Assembly: GCF_036237275.1 (NCBI RefSeq)
Contig: NZ_CP108352.1
Coordinates: 1,178,001-1,242,000, forward strand
Direction of reading: 5' to 3'
Origin: Streptomyces sp. NBC_01353
GTDB taxonomy: Bacteria > Actinomycetota > Actinomycetes > Streptomycetales > Streptomycetaceae
DNA length: 64,000 nucleotides
Below are positions 8,742-16,701 of the stretch, piece by piece. How positions within the stretch are numbered: position 1 is the stretch's first letter; each line of letters starts with the position of its first letter. The notes under the pieces were generated by a model. The model did no database searches and was not told the origin of the DNA. It saw only the letters and a list, made by a program, of their open reading frames with translations. Position numbers and translations under genes: made by a program.

Positions 8742-9524
8742 TCACTTGCGGCCGACGCCCGCGTACATCGCAACGTCCGGCGTCGGCGTCTCCGGCCGCC
8801 ACGCGGAGCATGACACCACCCCGGGTGCCAGCAGCTCCAGGCTTTCGAAGTAGCGCACGACGGCGTCAGGGGTCCGCTGCGTGAGCTTCGGGGTGCCATG
8901 CTCGTTCCAGAACGCCACCGCCGCGTCGACATCCGGCATGTCGGGGTGAGTGACCGTGTGGGACAGGACGAGGTGGCTGCCGGGGGCAAGCGCGTCCATG
9001 AGCCTGCGGACGATCGCGTACGACTCCTCGTCGTTCTCGACGAAGATGACGACCCCGAGCAGCATCAGCGCGACCGGCTGCGAGAGGTCGAGCGTCTTCG
9101 CTGCGGCGGACAGGATCGTGTCGACGTCCCGCAGATCGGCGTCCAGGTAGTCGGTGCGGCCCTCGGGCGTCCCGACCAGCAGGGCACGGGCGTGCGCCAG
9201 CACGAGCGGGTCGTTGTCCACGTACACGACACGCGCGTCGGGGGCGACACGCTGGGCAACCTCGTGCGTGTTGTCGGCGCTCGGCAGCCCCGTCCCGATG
9301 TCCAGGAACTGCCGGATGCCCTCCTGCTCGGTCAGGTACCGCACCGCCCGCCCCAGGAACAGCCGGTCCGCCTTCGCGTACTCCCCGATCCCGGGATGCA
9401 GCTCGCGGATCCGGTCGCCGGCCTCCCGATCGACCGGGTAATTGTCCTTACCACCGGTCCAGTAGTTCCATATCCGGGCGGTGTGCGGCTGGGACGTGTC
9501 GATGCGCGATTCGATGTCCGTCAC
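8742..9524 (-). CDS. DUF574-family SAM-dependent methyltransferase
   Basis: This 260-residue protein has the actinobacterial DUF574 start (SQPHTARIWNYWTGGKDNY) and a Rossmann SAM site: FLDIGTGLPSADNTHEVA near residue 75 and VVYVDNDPLVL near 105. Streptomyces genomes carry many copies, often beside XRE or DUF397 genes, with unknown substrates. Translation begins at a GTG overlapping the preceding stop (GTGA), making it the last gene of a six-gene polycistron. The usual regulator neighbours are absent here. Confidence 0.92.
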   Translation of the reverse strand: MTDIESRIDTSQPHTARIWNYWTGGKDNYPVDREAGDRIRELHPGIGEYAKADRLFLGRAVRYLTEQEGIRQFLDIGTGLPSADNTHEVAQRVAPDARVVYVDNDPLVLAHARALLVGTPEGRTDYLDADLRDVDTILSAAAKTLDLSQPVALMLLGVVIFVENDEESYAIVRRLMDALAPGSHLVLSHTVTHPDMPDVDAAVAFWNEHGTPKLTQRTPDAVVRYFESLELLAPGVVSCSAWRPETPTPDVAMYAGVGRK

Positions 9525-9963
9525 GCCTTCAACGTATCGCAGCGCTCTGGCAACTCCCTTACGGTGATGACACTTTGACCCCAGTTGTTCACGTGGACCG
9601 CCCGCCGGTGGCGCTCCCGCTGGAGCGCGTCGCGTGCGGCACGGTTGACGGTCCGCACCGCCCCGATCTCATCGAACTGGAGGAGCGATGCTCCCTTGCC
9701 TCCGGTGAGCGGCTCGGAGCGAACTGATGTCGTCCGGCCATAGGGCATCGACACCGCTGACGCGGGCGTCCACTCGGGCCTCGGCTCCGACACATAGGTG
9801 CCGGCAGGCGTGGCGTCGTACCCCATGGTCCGGGTGGCGGCCTCCAAGCTCGGGTAGTCCCGTCCTCGGCCGTCGGGACGGCCAGGGCCTGGTGCTCGAC
9901 GCGCGCGGGCATTCGGCGGTCTTCGACCAGCTCCGCGTCCAATACCTCGTCGATCTTGCTCAT
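9521..9963 (-). pseudogene. Small unknown gene broken by a one-base frameshift
   Basis: Two reading frames join into one sensible protein of about 147 residues. The 5' frame starts at 9963 with an ATG overlapping the upstream stop (ATGA) and reads MSKIDEVLDAELVEDRR up to about 9870. It then turns into Arg/Ser/Pro-rich text typical of a wrong frame. From about 9866 the adjacent frame reads DYPSLEAATRTMGYDA and onward to a stop at 9521, which overlaps the methyltransferase GTG. One added base near 9865 restores the gene. Both ends keep operon overlaps, so the break is recent or a sequencing error. The function is unknown. Confidence 0.7.
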
Positions 9964-10208
9964 GGCCGTACCTCGGCGATCCAGCGGCGCAGCGCCGCCA
10001 AGTCCTCCGAAGAGGCGTGCTCCTGGGCGTACGTCACGACCACGTCGTACAGCGCGCCTTCCAGGTGTTGCTGCTCCTCGAACCGCCGGAGTACCGCGCG
10101 GGAGAAGTCGCCGACCGTGGTGTCGCCCTCCTCCTCCGCCTTGGCCGCCGCGTTGTGGAAGGCCGCCGCGACGAGCAGGTGGGCGGTCGCCTCGTCCTCC
10201 GGGGTCAC
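9960..10208 (-). CDS. Small helical protein of unknown function (82 aa)
   Basis: It starts at a GTG overlapping the previous stop (GTGA) and stops inside the next start (ATGA). The sequence is acidic and helical (EDEATAHLLVAAAFHNAAA, then AVLRRFEEQQHLEGALYDVV), resembling a short helical-bundle accessory protein. There is no signal or TM segment. The tight coupling suggests stoichiometric expression with its neighbours. Confidence 0.7.
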   Translation of the reverse strand: MTPEDEATAHLLVAAAFHNAAAKAEEEGDTTVGDFSRAVLRRFEEQQHLEGALYDVVVTYAQEHASSEDLAALRRWIAEVRP

Positions 10209-10606
10209 CGCCGGGCCCCCGGTACTCCCAGCGCCGGGTGCTTCTTCAGCGACCACCCGACTCCGGCTTCGGCCGTGCCACCGCAGTAGCAGCAGCGCGT
10301 CGTGACTGCCAGGCGGCGGGCGAAATGCCGGCTGAACAACCCCTGGGAGCACGGCCGGCATGCGCTCGCCCCGGTGAACGCGACGAGGAAGGTGTGGTCG
10401 AGCCGGGCGGATCGGATCGGCGGGTTGTCCGGCCCGTGCATGCAATGCATCTGCCGCCCGTCGTCCTGCGTCCAGTGCACCGGGCCCACAGCCGTGCGGG
10501 GGCAGCCGCACACTTCGGCAACGTACGGAGCCGTGGCACGGTCGAGAGCCGCGATCTGCACGGGGTTCGGGCAGTGCGGCAGGAGCCGTACAGACAGGTC
10601 GCTCAC
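10205..10606 (-). CDS. Small Cys/His-rich protein of unknown function (133 aa)
   Basis: The GTG start overlaps the HIT stop and its own stop overlaps the next GTG. Metal-type clusters are visible: VCGCPR near residue 32, a QMHCMHG segment, CRPC, and CCYCGG near residue 110, consistent with one or two zinc sites. I do not recognise the family. It is the third gene of the six-gene polycistron. Confidence 0.72.
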   Translation of the reverse strand: MSDLSVRLLPHCPNPVQIAALDRATAPYVAEVCGCPRTAVGPVHWTQDDGRQMHCMHGPDNPPIRSARLDHTFLVAFTGASACRPCSQGLFSRHFARRLAVTTRCCYCGGTAEAGVGWSLKKHPALGVPGARR

Positions 10607-10956
10607 GATGCCCTCCGGCCGTGCCCGCTGTACCAGGGAAGTGCGAGGCCGTCGTTCTCCGCGCGCGGCACCAGGTGCAGGTGCAGGTGGAAGACGGACT
10701 GGGTCGCAGCACGGCCCCGCGAGGTGATGACGTTCATCGGCCGGTCTCCGGCGGCAAGTTCTGCCGCACGGCGCATCGTTGCCGCCGACACCTCGGGATC
10801 CTCGCCGAAGTCGGCAACATGCTGCTTCGGGATGACCAGGGTGTGGCCGTCGACGACCGGGCCGAGCGGTACGAGCGCGAGCGCGTCGTCCCACTCTCGC
10901 ACGACCGTGGCAGGCGCACGACCCGCGACGATCTCGCAGAACACGCAGATGCTCAT
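10603..10956 (-). CDS. HIT-family nucleotide hydrolase/transferase
   Basis: This 117-residue protein has the full HIT architecture. An N-terminal CVFCEIVAGRAPA contains the zinc-type CxxC of the Hint/Fhit-like branch, the core holds GHTLVIPKQHV, and the triad motif is HLHLHLVPR near the C-terminus. HIT proteins cleave nucleoside phosphoramidates or dinucleotides. I place the start at the ATG overlapping the upstream stop (ATGA); an in-frame ATG five codons upstream is less likely. Its operon with unknown genes and a methyltransferase suggests nucleotide or RNA-cap-like chemistry, which is inference. Confidence 0.93.
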   Translation of the reverse strand: MSICVFCEIVAGRAPATVVREWDDALALVPLGPVVDGHTLVIPKQHVADFGEDPEVSAATMRRAAELAAGDRPMNVITSRGRAATQSVFHLHLHLVPRAENDGLALPWYSGHGRRAS

Positions 10957-11249
10957 TGGTAGGGGGCCCATTCTGGAAGGAAGTCCGGATGGTCGGACCA
11001 GGTCATGGCCATGCTGGTGCAGTAGAAGAGGACCAAGGCCAGGCCCTCCGCGTCATCGATCTCGGCGCAGTTGGCCGCGACGGTCCGCATGGCCGCGGTC
11101 GTGCCGACGATCCCGTGGAGGGCGCTCCGGTCGTCCGGCTTCAGATGCTCACCGGCGAGGAGAGGTTGGACACGAGCTTCGATGAACGCCCTGAGTCCCT
11201 CGATGTCACTCATCACTTCACGCGAGCTGGGCGGCTGATGTTCGGGCAT
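10953..11249 (-). CDS. Small protein of unknown function, first gene of the HIT-methyltransferase operon
   Basis: This 98-residue helical protein (IEGLRAFIEARVQPLLAGEH, then FLPEWAPYQ at the end) resembles short Streptomyces proteins of unassigned function. I chose the ATG at 11249, with GGGGA about 9 bases upstream. A second ATG 12 codons later (MSDIEG), also with a purine-rich leader, is possible. It shares a divergent promoter region with the PadR gene, so the PadR operators may affect it. Confidence 0.65.
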   Translation of the reverse strand: MPEHQPPSSREVMSDIEGLRAFIEARVQPLLAGEHLKPDDRSALHGIVGTTAAMRTVAANCAEIDDAEGLALVLFYCTSMAMTWSDHPDFLPEWAPYQ

Positions 11250-11407
11250 GTCAGTGGCGTTCCCCTGCTCCGAATCTTGGCTCTTGAGAGAACCATTATC
11301 CGGAGCTGGACGTTCAGATGCCCCCGAACCACGACGTGGAGGAGGGCATCCGCCGGGCAATCGTTCCGTCACGGACGACCCACTTCCGCCGATCGCCGGC
11401 ACCCTCT

Positions 11408-11430
11408 ACTACTCGGTGATACCGTGTAGT
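11408..11430. promoter_or_regulatory. Inverted repeat upstream of padR-type gene (likely PadR operator)
   Basis: ACTACTCGGT-GAT-ACCGTGTAGT is a 10-bp inverted repeat with one mismatch and a 3-bp centre, 45 bases before the PadR start. Size, spacing and place fit an autoregulatory PadR operator overlapping the promoter. Confidence 0.7.
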
Positions 11431-11453
11431 GGTACTCAGCAGCACAGAGTACC
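11431..11453. promoter_or_regulatory. Second inverted repeat, GGTACTC-N9-GAGTACC
   Basis: A perfect 7-bp inverted repeat with a 9-bp spacer directly abuts the first palindrome. It may be a second operator half-site pair or a leader hairpin 22 bases before the PadR start. Confidence 0.55.
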
Positions 11454-11475
11454 GACAGGGCTGAGGAGGACTCGC

Positions 11476-11802
11476 GTGGACGACCTGACGGAGATGCTGA
11501 AGGGCACGCTCGAAGGGTGCGTGCTCGAAATCATCGGCAACGAGGAAACCTACGGGTACGCCATCACCCGTCAGTTGAACGAGCTCGGCTTCGCCGACGT
11601 CGTCGAGGGGACGGTGTACACCATCTTGCTGCGGCTGGAGAGAAACGGACTCGTCCAGGTGACGAAACGACCATCCGGGGTCGGTCCACCGCGCAAGTTC
11701 TACGCGCTCAACGACGCCGGACGCGAGGAACTCGCGAAGTTCTGGGCGAAGTGGCAGTACGTCTCATCACGCATCGACAGGCTCAAGGAAGGCGGGAGAT
11801 GA
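11476..11802 (+). CDS. PadR-family transcriptional regulator
   Basis: This 108-residue protein fits the short PadR class: LKGTLEGCVLEIIG, YGYAITRQLNELGF and the wing segment EGTVYTILLRLERNGLV, then a short dimerisation helix. The GTG start has a good GAGGAGGA site 6-9 bases upstream. Two palindromes lie just before it. It is translationally coupled (ATGA) to a DUF1048 gene, the usual arrangement in which PadR represses its own operon until a ligand binds. Confidence 0.95.
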   Translation: MDDLTEMLKGTLEGCVLEIIGNEETYGYAITRQLNELGFADVVEGTVYTILLRLERNGLVQVTKRPSGVGPPRKFYALNDAGREELAKFWAKWQYVSSRIDRLKEGGR

Positions 11803-12155
11803 ACTTCTGGGAGACCATCACAGGCAGCGATCTCACCAGGGAATGGAAGGCGTTCGAAACCCGGGCCCAGGCCCTGCCGGACGACTACCTGGCGGCGTGG
11901 GAACAGATCAAGGGCCACCTCTTCCCCCATGGGGACTTCACCGGCCGCAACCTGATGCCGATCCTCGACGCCGCCCTGGGGTTGCTCGAAGAAACAGCGG
12001 CGGACGGGCAGAGCGTCCACGAGGTGCTCGGCGACGACATCCGGGGCTTTTGCACCGCGCTGGCCGGTGGAGAAGGGGCCCGAACCCATCGCGACCGGTG
12101 GCGCGAGCAGTTGAACAGGAACGTCGCAAGGAAATTGAGCCGGCTGGGAGGCTGA
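11799..12155 (+). CDS. DUF1048-type protein
   Basis: This 118-residue soluble helical protein shares WETITGSDLTREWKAFETRAQALP and the later DDIRGFCTALAGGE with DUF1048 proteins found next to PadR regulators. It starts at an ATG overlapping the PadR stop. The molecular role is unknown; it is presumably co-regulated by PadR. Confidence 0.85.
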   Translation: MNFWETITGSDLTREWKAFETRAQALPDDYLAAWEQIKGHLFPHGDFTGRNLMPILDAALGLLEETAADGQSVHEVLGDDIRGFCTALAGGEGARTHRDRWREQLNRNVARKLSRLGG

Positions 12156-12156
12156 C

Positions 12157-12483
12157 GTGAGCATCCACGACATCACCGAGGGCAAGAAGCAGTGGCGGGC
12201 GCACATGGCTCGGGTCAAGGCGCTCCCGCCGGACTACCAGATCGTCTACAAGGAGATGCAGAGGTACCTGTTCAAGGTCGGACCGATCCACCTGCCTGAC
12301 GGGCCCCTGCTCCCCGGCATCGTCGACTTCTTCGAAGAAGGCGTCGCCGGGGGCAAGGGGGTCTTGGAACTCATCGGCAAGGACGTCGCCGCGTTCTGCG
12401 ACGACCTGGTCAAGGACTCACGCACCTTTGCGGACGTCCATCAGGAGTCCATCAGCGGGGAAGCCGGCACGGCCGAGAATTAA
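12157..12483 (+). CDS. DUF1048-family protein, paralogue of the preceding gene
   Basis: This 108-residue protein follows after one base and starts with a GTG preceded by GGGAGG. Both genes keep the order of an N-terminal KxxxW/Rxxx helix, LPPDYQIVYKEMQRYLF, then GKDVAAFCDDLV, so they look like a tandem duplication. Function unknown. It closes the PadR operon. Confidence 0.87.
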   Translation: MSIHDITEGKKQWRAHMARVKALPPDYQIVYKEMQRYLFKVGPIHLPDGPLLPGIVDFFEEGVAGGKGVLELIGKDVAAFCDDLVKDSRTFADVHQESISGEAGTAEN

Positions 12484-12619
12484 CACCCGTCGCCTCATAT
12501 CAGTGGGCGTGCTGCACCGCTTCGTGGGCGAGGAAACCGGTCGCGCCCCGTGAGGTGGGCCGTTAACCTCCGCCGGAGCGTAGTGAGGTACGACACGCGA
12601 CCGTGAAGGGGAGCCGTTC

Positions 12620-13339
12620 ATGGGGATCGAGGGCGTACGGACCGACCGTCTGGGCCTGCTGCTCGACCAGTTCGACAAGGCCAGGGAGATGGCCGGGGTG
12701 CGGCTGGCGGGGCTCGGCGACGAGGAGTACCTGTGGGAGCCGGTGCCCGGCTGCTGGTCGCTCCGACGGCGCGCCGAGGCGACGACTCCGCGGGCGTTCG
12801 GGCCGGGCGAGTGGGTGATGGACCTGGGCGCCGCGGACATCCCGGCCAGCGAGTACGCGGAGGTCGCCCGGCAGGCGGCCGGCGGCATGTCGGTGGAGAA
12901 GATCGCCGAGGACTGGAGCGTGACCGTCGAGCGGGTCGAGCAGATTTTGGCGCACACCGGCGCACCGGAGCCGGACGAGACGCCCGTCACGACCATCGCG
13001 TGGCGGCTGGGCCACCTGCACTACCAGTTCGCGGGCAGCTGGGAGTGGACCTTCGGCGAACGACGGCAGGACCCGAAGCAGATGATCGACTTCTCCCCTT
13101 CGGCGGCCCCGACCCTGGAGCGCTTCTGGCCGGTGATCGACCGCTGGCGCGCGGACGTCGGCGCCCTCACCGAGGACCAGCTCGACACGGTCGGCCTCTC
13201 GCAGTACCCGTACGGCTCCGACCCCGAGGAACCGTTCATCTCCGTGTTGTGGGGGGCCAACCTCGAACTCGTCCACCACATGGCCGAGATCTCATTGCTC
13301 CGCGACCTGTGGCGGGCCCGCTTCACCACTCCCCGATAG
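12620..13339 (+). CDS. DinB-like helical-bundle protein
   Basis: This 239-residue protein has the actinobacterial DinB-like pattern: LLLDQFDKAREMAGVRLAGL, the WEPVPGCWSLR segment, WRLGHLHYQF (the conserved metal-side His in the second part) and HHMAEISLLRDLW at the end. DinB/YfiT proteins are four-helix metal-binding bundles, often thiol-dependent transferases. A GAAGGGGAG site precedes the ATG. Substrate unknown; it has no operon partner. Confidence 0.88.
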   Translation: MGIEGVRTDRLGLLLDQFDKAREMAGVRLAGLGDEEYLWEPVPGCWSLRRRAEATTPRAFGPGEWVMDLGAADIPASEYAEVARQAAGGMSVEKIAEDWSVTVERVEQILAHTGAPEPDETPVTTIAWRLGHLHYQFAGSWEWTFGERRQDPKQMIDFSPSAAPTLERFWPVIDRWRADVGALTEDQLDTVGLSQYPYGSDPEEPFISVLWGANLELVHHMAEISLLRDLWRARFTTPR

Positions 13340-13352
13340 GGCCCGGCGCGCC

Positions 13353-13521
13353 ATGGCGTTTCCGATCCAGGTGCTGACCGCCCTCTTCGGGCGGATCATC
13401 CGGGCTTCGCCGACCCTGCCCGGGGCCCACCCACGACCTGACCCCCTTACGTGCGCACGGCCTCGTCGAGGCCCTGGACGAGGCCGGGTTGGAGTGCTCG
13501 GCGGACCGCGCATACCAGGCG
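13353..13521 (+). pseudogene. Relic of an IS5-type DDE transposase
   Basis: Two adjacent frames carry consecutive pieces of one transposase. The first reads PIQVLTALFGRIIRASPTLPGA; the next frame reads THDLTPLRAHGLVEALDEAG and then SADRAYQA. These match the core around the second catalytic Asp of DDE_Tnp_4-type IS5 transposases (typically WASPALPGATHDLTAAR and ADKGYQGA). One frameshift separates them near 13427, and the N- and C-terminal parts and inverted repeats are missing. Confidence 0.75.
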
Positions 13522-13829
13522 ATGCACCTGCGGTCGCTTTGCGCCAGGGAGACGCGTCCGGTGAAGATGGTGCGTCCGGTGAGGTCAGCGGAACCTGCCG
13601 AAGAGGGGTCCGGCTACCGGCCGGGGTGACTGACCAGGTCGACGACCGCCGGAGGGATGCCGGGAGACGCCGCCGCGATCGAGGTCCGTGAGGGTCGGAG
13701 GCTGATGGTGCGGCAGCCGGTCAACGAGGGCCGGCCATGCCGTACGCGGCGAGGTCTGGGATCGGCCTGCTGAGACTGCGTCACGTGCAGGAGCCCCCGC
13801 AAGACTTCACCGGGCGGGGGCAGGGTCAG
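13522..13829. other. Decayed non-coding stretch after the transposase relic
   Basis: No open frame here reads like protein. It contains short imperfect GTCCGGTGA repeats (near 13558 and 13573) and is probably degraded insertion-sequence or flanking DNA. Confidence 0.4.
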
Positions 13830-14339
13830 TCAGCCCTTGAGGTCGATCGTGAAGCGCCTCGTGCCCGTAGCGATCGTGTCGGCGTGGACCGAGCCACGAG
13901 CCCGGTCGTATTCCCCGGTGCCGCCGGTGATCCCGTTGTCGAACGAAGGGGGAGGGCCCGGGTTGAGATGGCCGAAGACCATCCCCTGCACGGAGAGCTG
14001 GCCGCCCGGGAGGGTGTAGGTCACGACGCACACCTCCGCTCCGCCGTCGGCGACCCGGGTGGTGGTGCAGGTGCCGGCGGTCTCGCCGACCTGCTTGCCG
14101 GCCTCGTCGAAGAGGATCGAGCGGACGACGGTCCGATCGCCCTGGGCGGGGGCGCCGCCGGGGTTGACGGGGAAGCGCGACTGCTCCGCGAGCCGGCCGA
14201 TGAGTGTGATGACCCGATCCTTGCCCTTGGCGTGGGCGGAATCGGTGTCCGTCACGGAGGCGGCCGCGACAGGGGCGCAGGCGAGAAGGGTGACCAGCGC
14301 AGTGGCCGTGCCGAGGCAGGCTGCTCTGATGGGGCGCAT
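13830..14339 (-). CDS. Secreted allene-oxide-cyclase-barrel-like protein
   Basis: This 169-residue protein has a signal peptide at about 1-27 (MRPIRAACLGTATALVTLL then an AxA-type site APVAAA). The mature part is strand-rich with SFDNGITGGTGEYDRARGSV, the motif that marks AOC-barrel/dirigent-like secreted proteins of Streptomyces. I chose the ATG with CAGGAGCC 6 bases upstream; an upstream ATG adds nine residues. No enzyme activity can be inferred. Confidence 0.8.
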   Translation of the reverse strand: MRPIRAACLGTATALVTLLACAPVAAASVTDTDSAHAKGKDRVITLIGRLAEQSRFPVNPGGAPAQGDRTVVRSILFDEAGKQVGETAGTCTTTRVADGGAEVCVVTYTLPGGQLSVQGMVFGHLNPGPPPSFDNGITGGTGEYDRARGSVHADTIATGTRRFTIDLKG

Positions 14340-14509
14340 CGTGTGGCTCCTGAGGTTGATGCTCATGGATGGTCCGATGACGCATTCATAACCTCAGCTC
14401 TGCCGCGCGCGGCGCGACCACCGGAAGATCCGACCAATCGGACGAGCCCAGGACGAGAGACGGCCCGTCCGGCGGCGAGCTTGGTGATGTCGGCGGCGGA
14501 CCATCCCTG

Positions 14510-14695
14510 TTGGTCACCGCCCCCGTTCCTTCAGATTCACGTTCGGGCCTGCCCCGACGGGATTCGCTGCATGCCGGGAGACAGGTACTCCGGCCCCTGA
14601 CCGGCAACGGGGAGCAGGCGACCGCCGTGGGCGTCATCGGCGGAGCAATGGCCACCGCCGGCGGCATCCAGATCACGATCAACGTACGCCGGTAG
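14510..14695 (+). CDS. Possible short ORF or 3' remnant (61 aa)
   Basis: The last 30 residues (EQATAVGVIGGAMATAGGIQ then ITINVRR) look like real protein with a short hydrophobic stretch, and a strong terminator follows 25 bases after the stop. The N-terminal half is low-complexity and starts with TTG, so this may be the surviving 3' end of a lost gene. Weak support. Confidence 0.25.
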   Translation: MVTAPVPSDSRSGLPRRDSLHAGRQVLRPLTGNGEQATAVGVIGGAMATAGGIQITINVRR

Positions 14696-14720
14696 TCGTC
14701 GGGCCTGACCGGTTCGCACA

Positions 14721-14752
14721 AGCGGCCCCGGACCAACCGGTCCGGGGCCGCT
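14721..14752. terminator. Strong hairpin terminator
   Basis: A perfect 14-bp stem (AGCGGCCCCGGACC with its complement), a 4-nt AACC loop and GGGTTTCC after it. Confidence 0.8.
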
Positions 14753-15032
14753 GGGTTTCCTATGGGCCCGCCGGGGTCCCAGTAGTTCTCGCCGAAACAA
14801 CGCTAAGCACTGCAACCCAGCTCAGAGGATGAATCAGGGCAGCCGCAGCGGGGAGGGCCCGCCATCGCGCGGGGTACTGGAGGAAATCGCTCGCCTGGCG
14901 CCGGCGGTGTCATCCTGTGGTCGTCCCCGGCTTCCGTCGCACGGACGAGCGCCGGTCATCCCGGCGGCGGACGCTGAGCCCCACCCTGCACGCGAAGATC
15001 GACAACGTCGGATCTCGTCGGGGAGGGCGCCC

Positions 15033-15647
15033 ATGACCACGCATGCCAGGGCCACAGCAGCAGCAACGGCAGCCAAGATGTCAGTCGGCGCGCCGGCCGG
15101 CCGCAGGCCCGTCGAGCCAGTTCCCCGCTGGGCGGTCCGGGCGGCCCATGCCATCCCACTGTGTGTCCTGCCGTCTGGGTTATGGCGTGTCGCGCTGGTG
15201 CTGGGCCTGGCCGGCTACGACGCGGACTACCACTGGGCGGTGTGGGAACGCCCGTACGTGATCGGGCTGTCCGTGGTCTCCGAAGGACTCGCGCTGCTCG
15301 CCCTCGGGCTGGTGCGGCCGTGGGGCGAAGTCGTCCCGCGTTGGGTGCCTGGGCTGCGTGGTGGACGGATCCCGATCGCGGCGGTGGTCATTCCGGCCGC
15401 ACTCGGGGCAGCGCTGATCATGATGTTCTGCGCGTACGGCGTGCTGAACCAGATCTTCGGTTTCGTAGAGCCGATGAACGAGAACGGCGAGGGTTTCCCT
15501 ACCAGCGGTCCGGCCGCCTGGGCGCTGTGGACGACGTACGCCCCGCTCCTCGCCTGGGGCCCCCTCCTGGCGATCCTCACCGTCGCGTACTACCGACGCC
15601 GCCGGGCGAACGACGCATCAGCTGCCGCCCGGCCCGAAGCCGGGTAG
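15033..15647 (+). CDS. Integral membrane protein of unknown function (204 aa)
   Basis: Four hydrophobic segments are visible: around AIPLCVLPSGLWRVALVLGL, VIGLSVVSEGLALLALGL, IAAVVIPAALGAALIMMFCA and WALWTTYAPLLAWGPLLAIL. The ATG follows GGGAGGGCGCCC. The tail is short and basic (YYRRRR), suggesting a cytosolic C-terminus. It resembles small Streptomyces membrane proteins without assigned function. Confidence 0.8.
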   Translation: MTTHARATAAATAAKMSVGAPAGRRPVEPVPRWAVRAAHAIPLCVLPSGLWRVALVLGLAGYDADYHWAVWERPYVIGLSVVSEGLALLALGLVRPWGEVVPRWVPGLRGGRIPIAAVVIPAALGAALIMMFCAYGVLNQIFGFVEPMNENGEGFPTSGPAAWALWTTYAPLLAWGPLLAILTVAYYRRRRANDASAAARPEAG

Positions 15648-15884
15648 CCGGTCCGGATCGTGCCTGCCGTTGCGCTCGCCTCGGCACGGGTGCCCGTCGG
15701 GCCTCCCGCTCGAGGGCCTTGGCACGCCGGGCACGCTCGCGGGCGGCCTTGTTACGCCGCTCTCGCAGTCCTGGAGGCCCCAGCCCCAACGGCGGCAGGG
15801 CACCTCGAGCAGCCACAGGCCCGGGTCGCGGCCGCGCCGGGGATGATGGGGATGGAATGACGGAACGAGAGGTCAGGAGCTTCC

Positions 15885-16223
15885 ATGGCGAAGCGGGTTC
15901 ACCAACCCCGTGAGGACGCGGAGTTCGATTTCATCCTCGGGATGAGCGAAGTCCCGGTCCTCGCATACTTCACCGGGACATGGCCCAAGGCAATCGAGCC
16001 CTGCCGGGCGATGGACCTCGTCGTGGGTGGCATCGCAGACGAGTACGCGGGCCGCCTCACGGCCGTCCGCACCGACATGACGCGCTGTCCGGCCGCAACC
16101 CAGCGATACGGGATCACCGGAGCCCCGTCCTACGTCCTGCTGAAGGACGGAGAGGTGGTGGCGCACGGCACCGGTCCCATGACCACCGCCGAGGTACGGG
16201 AACTCCTGGACGGCCACCTCTGA
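15885..16223 (+). CDS. Thioredoxin-fold protein lacking the first active-site cysteine
   Basis: This 112-residue protein keeps the thioredoxin order: VPVLAYFTGTWPKAIEPCRA at the active site, VRTDMTRCPAATQRYGITGAPSYVLLKDGE with the cis-Pro before the third strand, and a C-terminal helix. The WCGPC box is altered to WPKAIEPC, so only the second cysteine remains and the loop is longer. A dithiol reductase reaction is therefore unlikely; a monothiol, binding or structural role is more likely. The ATG has AGGAGC 5 bases upstream. Confidence 0.88.
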   Translation: MAKRVHQPREDAEFDFILGMSEVPVLAYFTGTWPKAIEPCRAMDLVVGGIADEYAGRLTAVRTDMTRCPAATQRYGITGAPSYVLLKDGEVVAHGTGPMTTAEVRELLDGHL

Positions 16224-16248
16224 GCGGCCGCCGCGGCACTGCGGCCGC
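16224..16248 (+). terminator. GCGGCCGC inverted repeat after the thioredoxin-like gene
   Basis: An 8-bp inverted repeat with a 9-base spacer begins directly after the stop codon; a modest terminator candidate. Confidence 0.4.
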
Positions 16249-16374
16249 GACCCCCGTCACGCAGCGCCGCCCGTGTTGGAGCCGAGACAGCACGTCCACG
16301 GGTTTCACGCTCGCCGACAGGACGACTCCACCCTCGACTGCAGACTGACGATCGACCGGTGCGCCTTGGCTCGC

Positions 16375-16701
16375 TCACCAGAAGCGGGACGAGTTTGGGG
16401 CTTCGGTACGAGACTCGCTGCCTGCCGTGGCGATCTCTGCACAGTTGCTGGGCCAGGGGCCGCAGAAGGGACAGGAGAAGGATTCGATGGTTCCGACATC
16501 GATGACCCCTCCGGGGTGCTCGCAGTCCAGAGCCCACTCTTCGCATCGGCAGGGTTCAGGGTGTGGGGTCGAGGTCCCCGTACACGTTGCCGGCGTAGCC
16601 ACGCCTGTTTCTGAACCGGGCGGATGGAAAGGGCTGGGCAGGTGGCGGCTGCCGGCAGCAGGAATGGTGCGGCTCCCGCAGCTCACTATGCCGCTTGTCA
16701 A
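16375..16701 (-). CDS. Doubtful Cys-rich ORF
   Basis: This minus-strand frame contains CRCEEWALDCEHPGG followed by SFSCPFCGPWPSNC, which resembles a small zinc-ribbon protein. The first half is low-complexity and no good ribosome site is seen. It is either a small real gene with a later start (about 16600) or chance. No plus-strand gene explains this 640-base interval either. Confidence 0.25.
   Translation of the reverse strand: MTSGIVSCGSRTIPAAGSRHLPSPFHPPGSETGVATPATCTGTSTPHPEPCRCEEWALDCEHPGGVIDVGTIESFSCPFCGPWPSNCAEIATAGSESRTEAPNSSRFW

Larger units (their letters stand above)
14340..15032. other. Mostly non-coding region with a possible short ORF and a terminator
   Basis: Apart from the doubtful ORF at 14510-14695 and the hairpin at 14721-14752 I find no gene. 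The in-frame extension upstream of the membrane protein at 15033 is Arg/Pro/Ser-rich and lacks an initiation site, so I treat it as untranslated. Confidence 0.4.

Noticed and set aside
13737-14600. Plus-strand frame of 287 codons
   Set aside because: It is antisense to the secreted AOC-like gene and its sequence is Ala/Gly/Arg-rich without domain signs.
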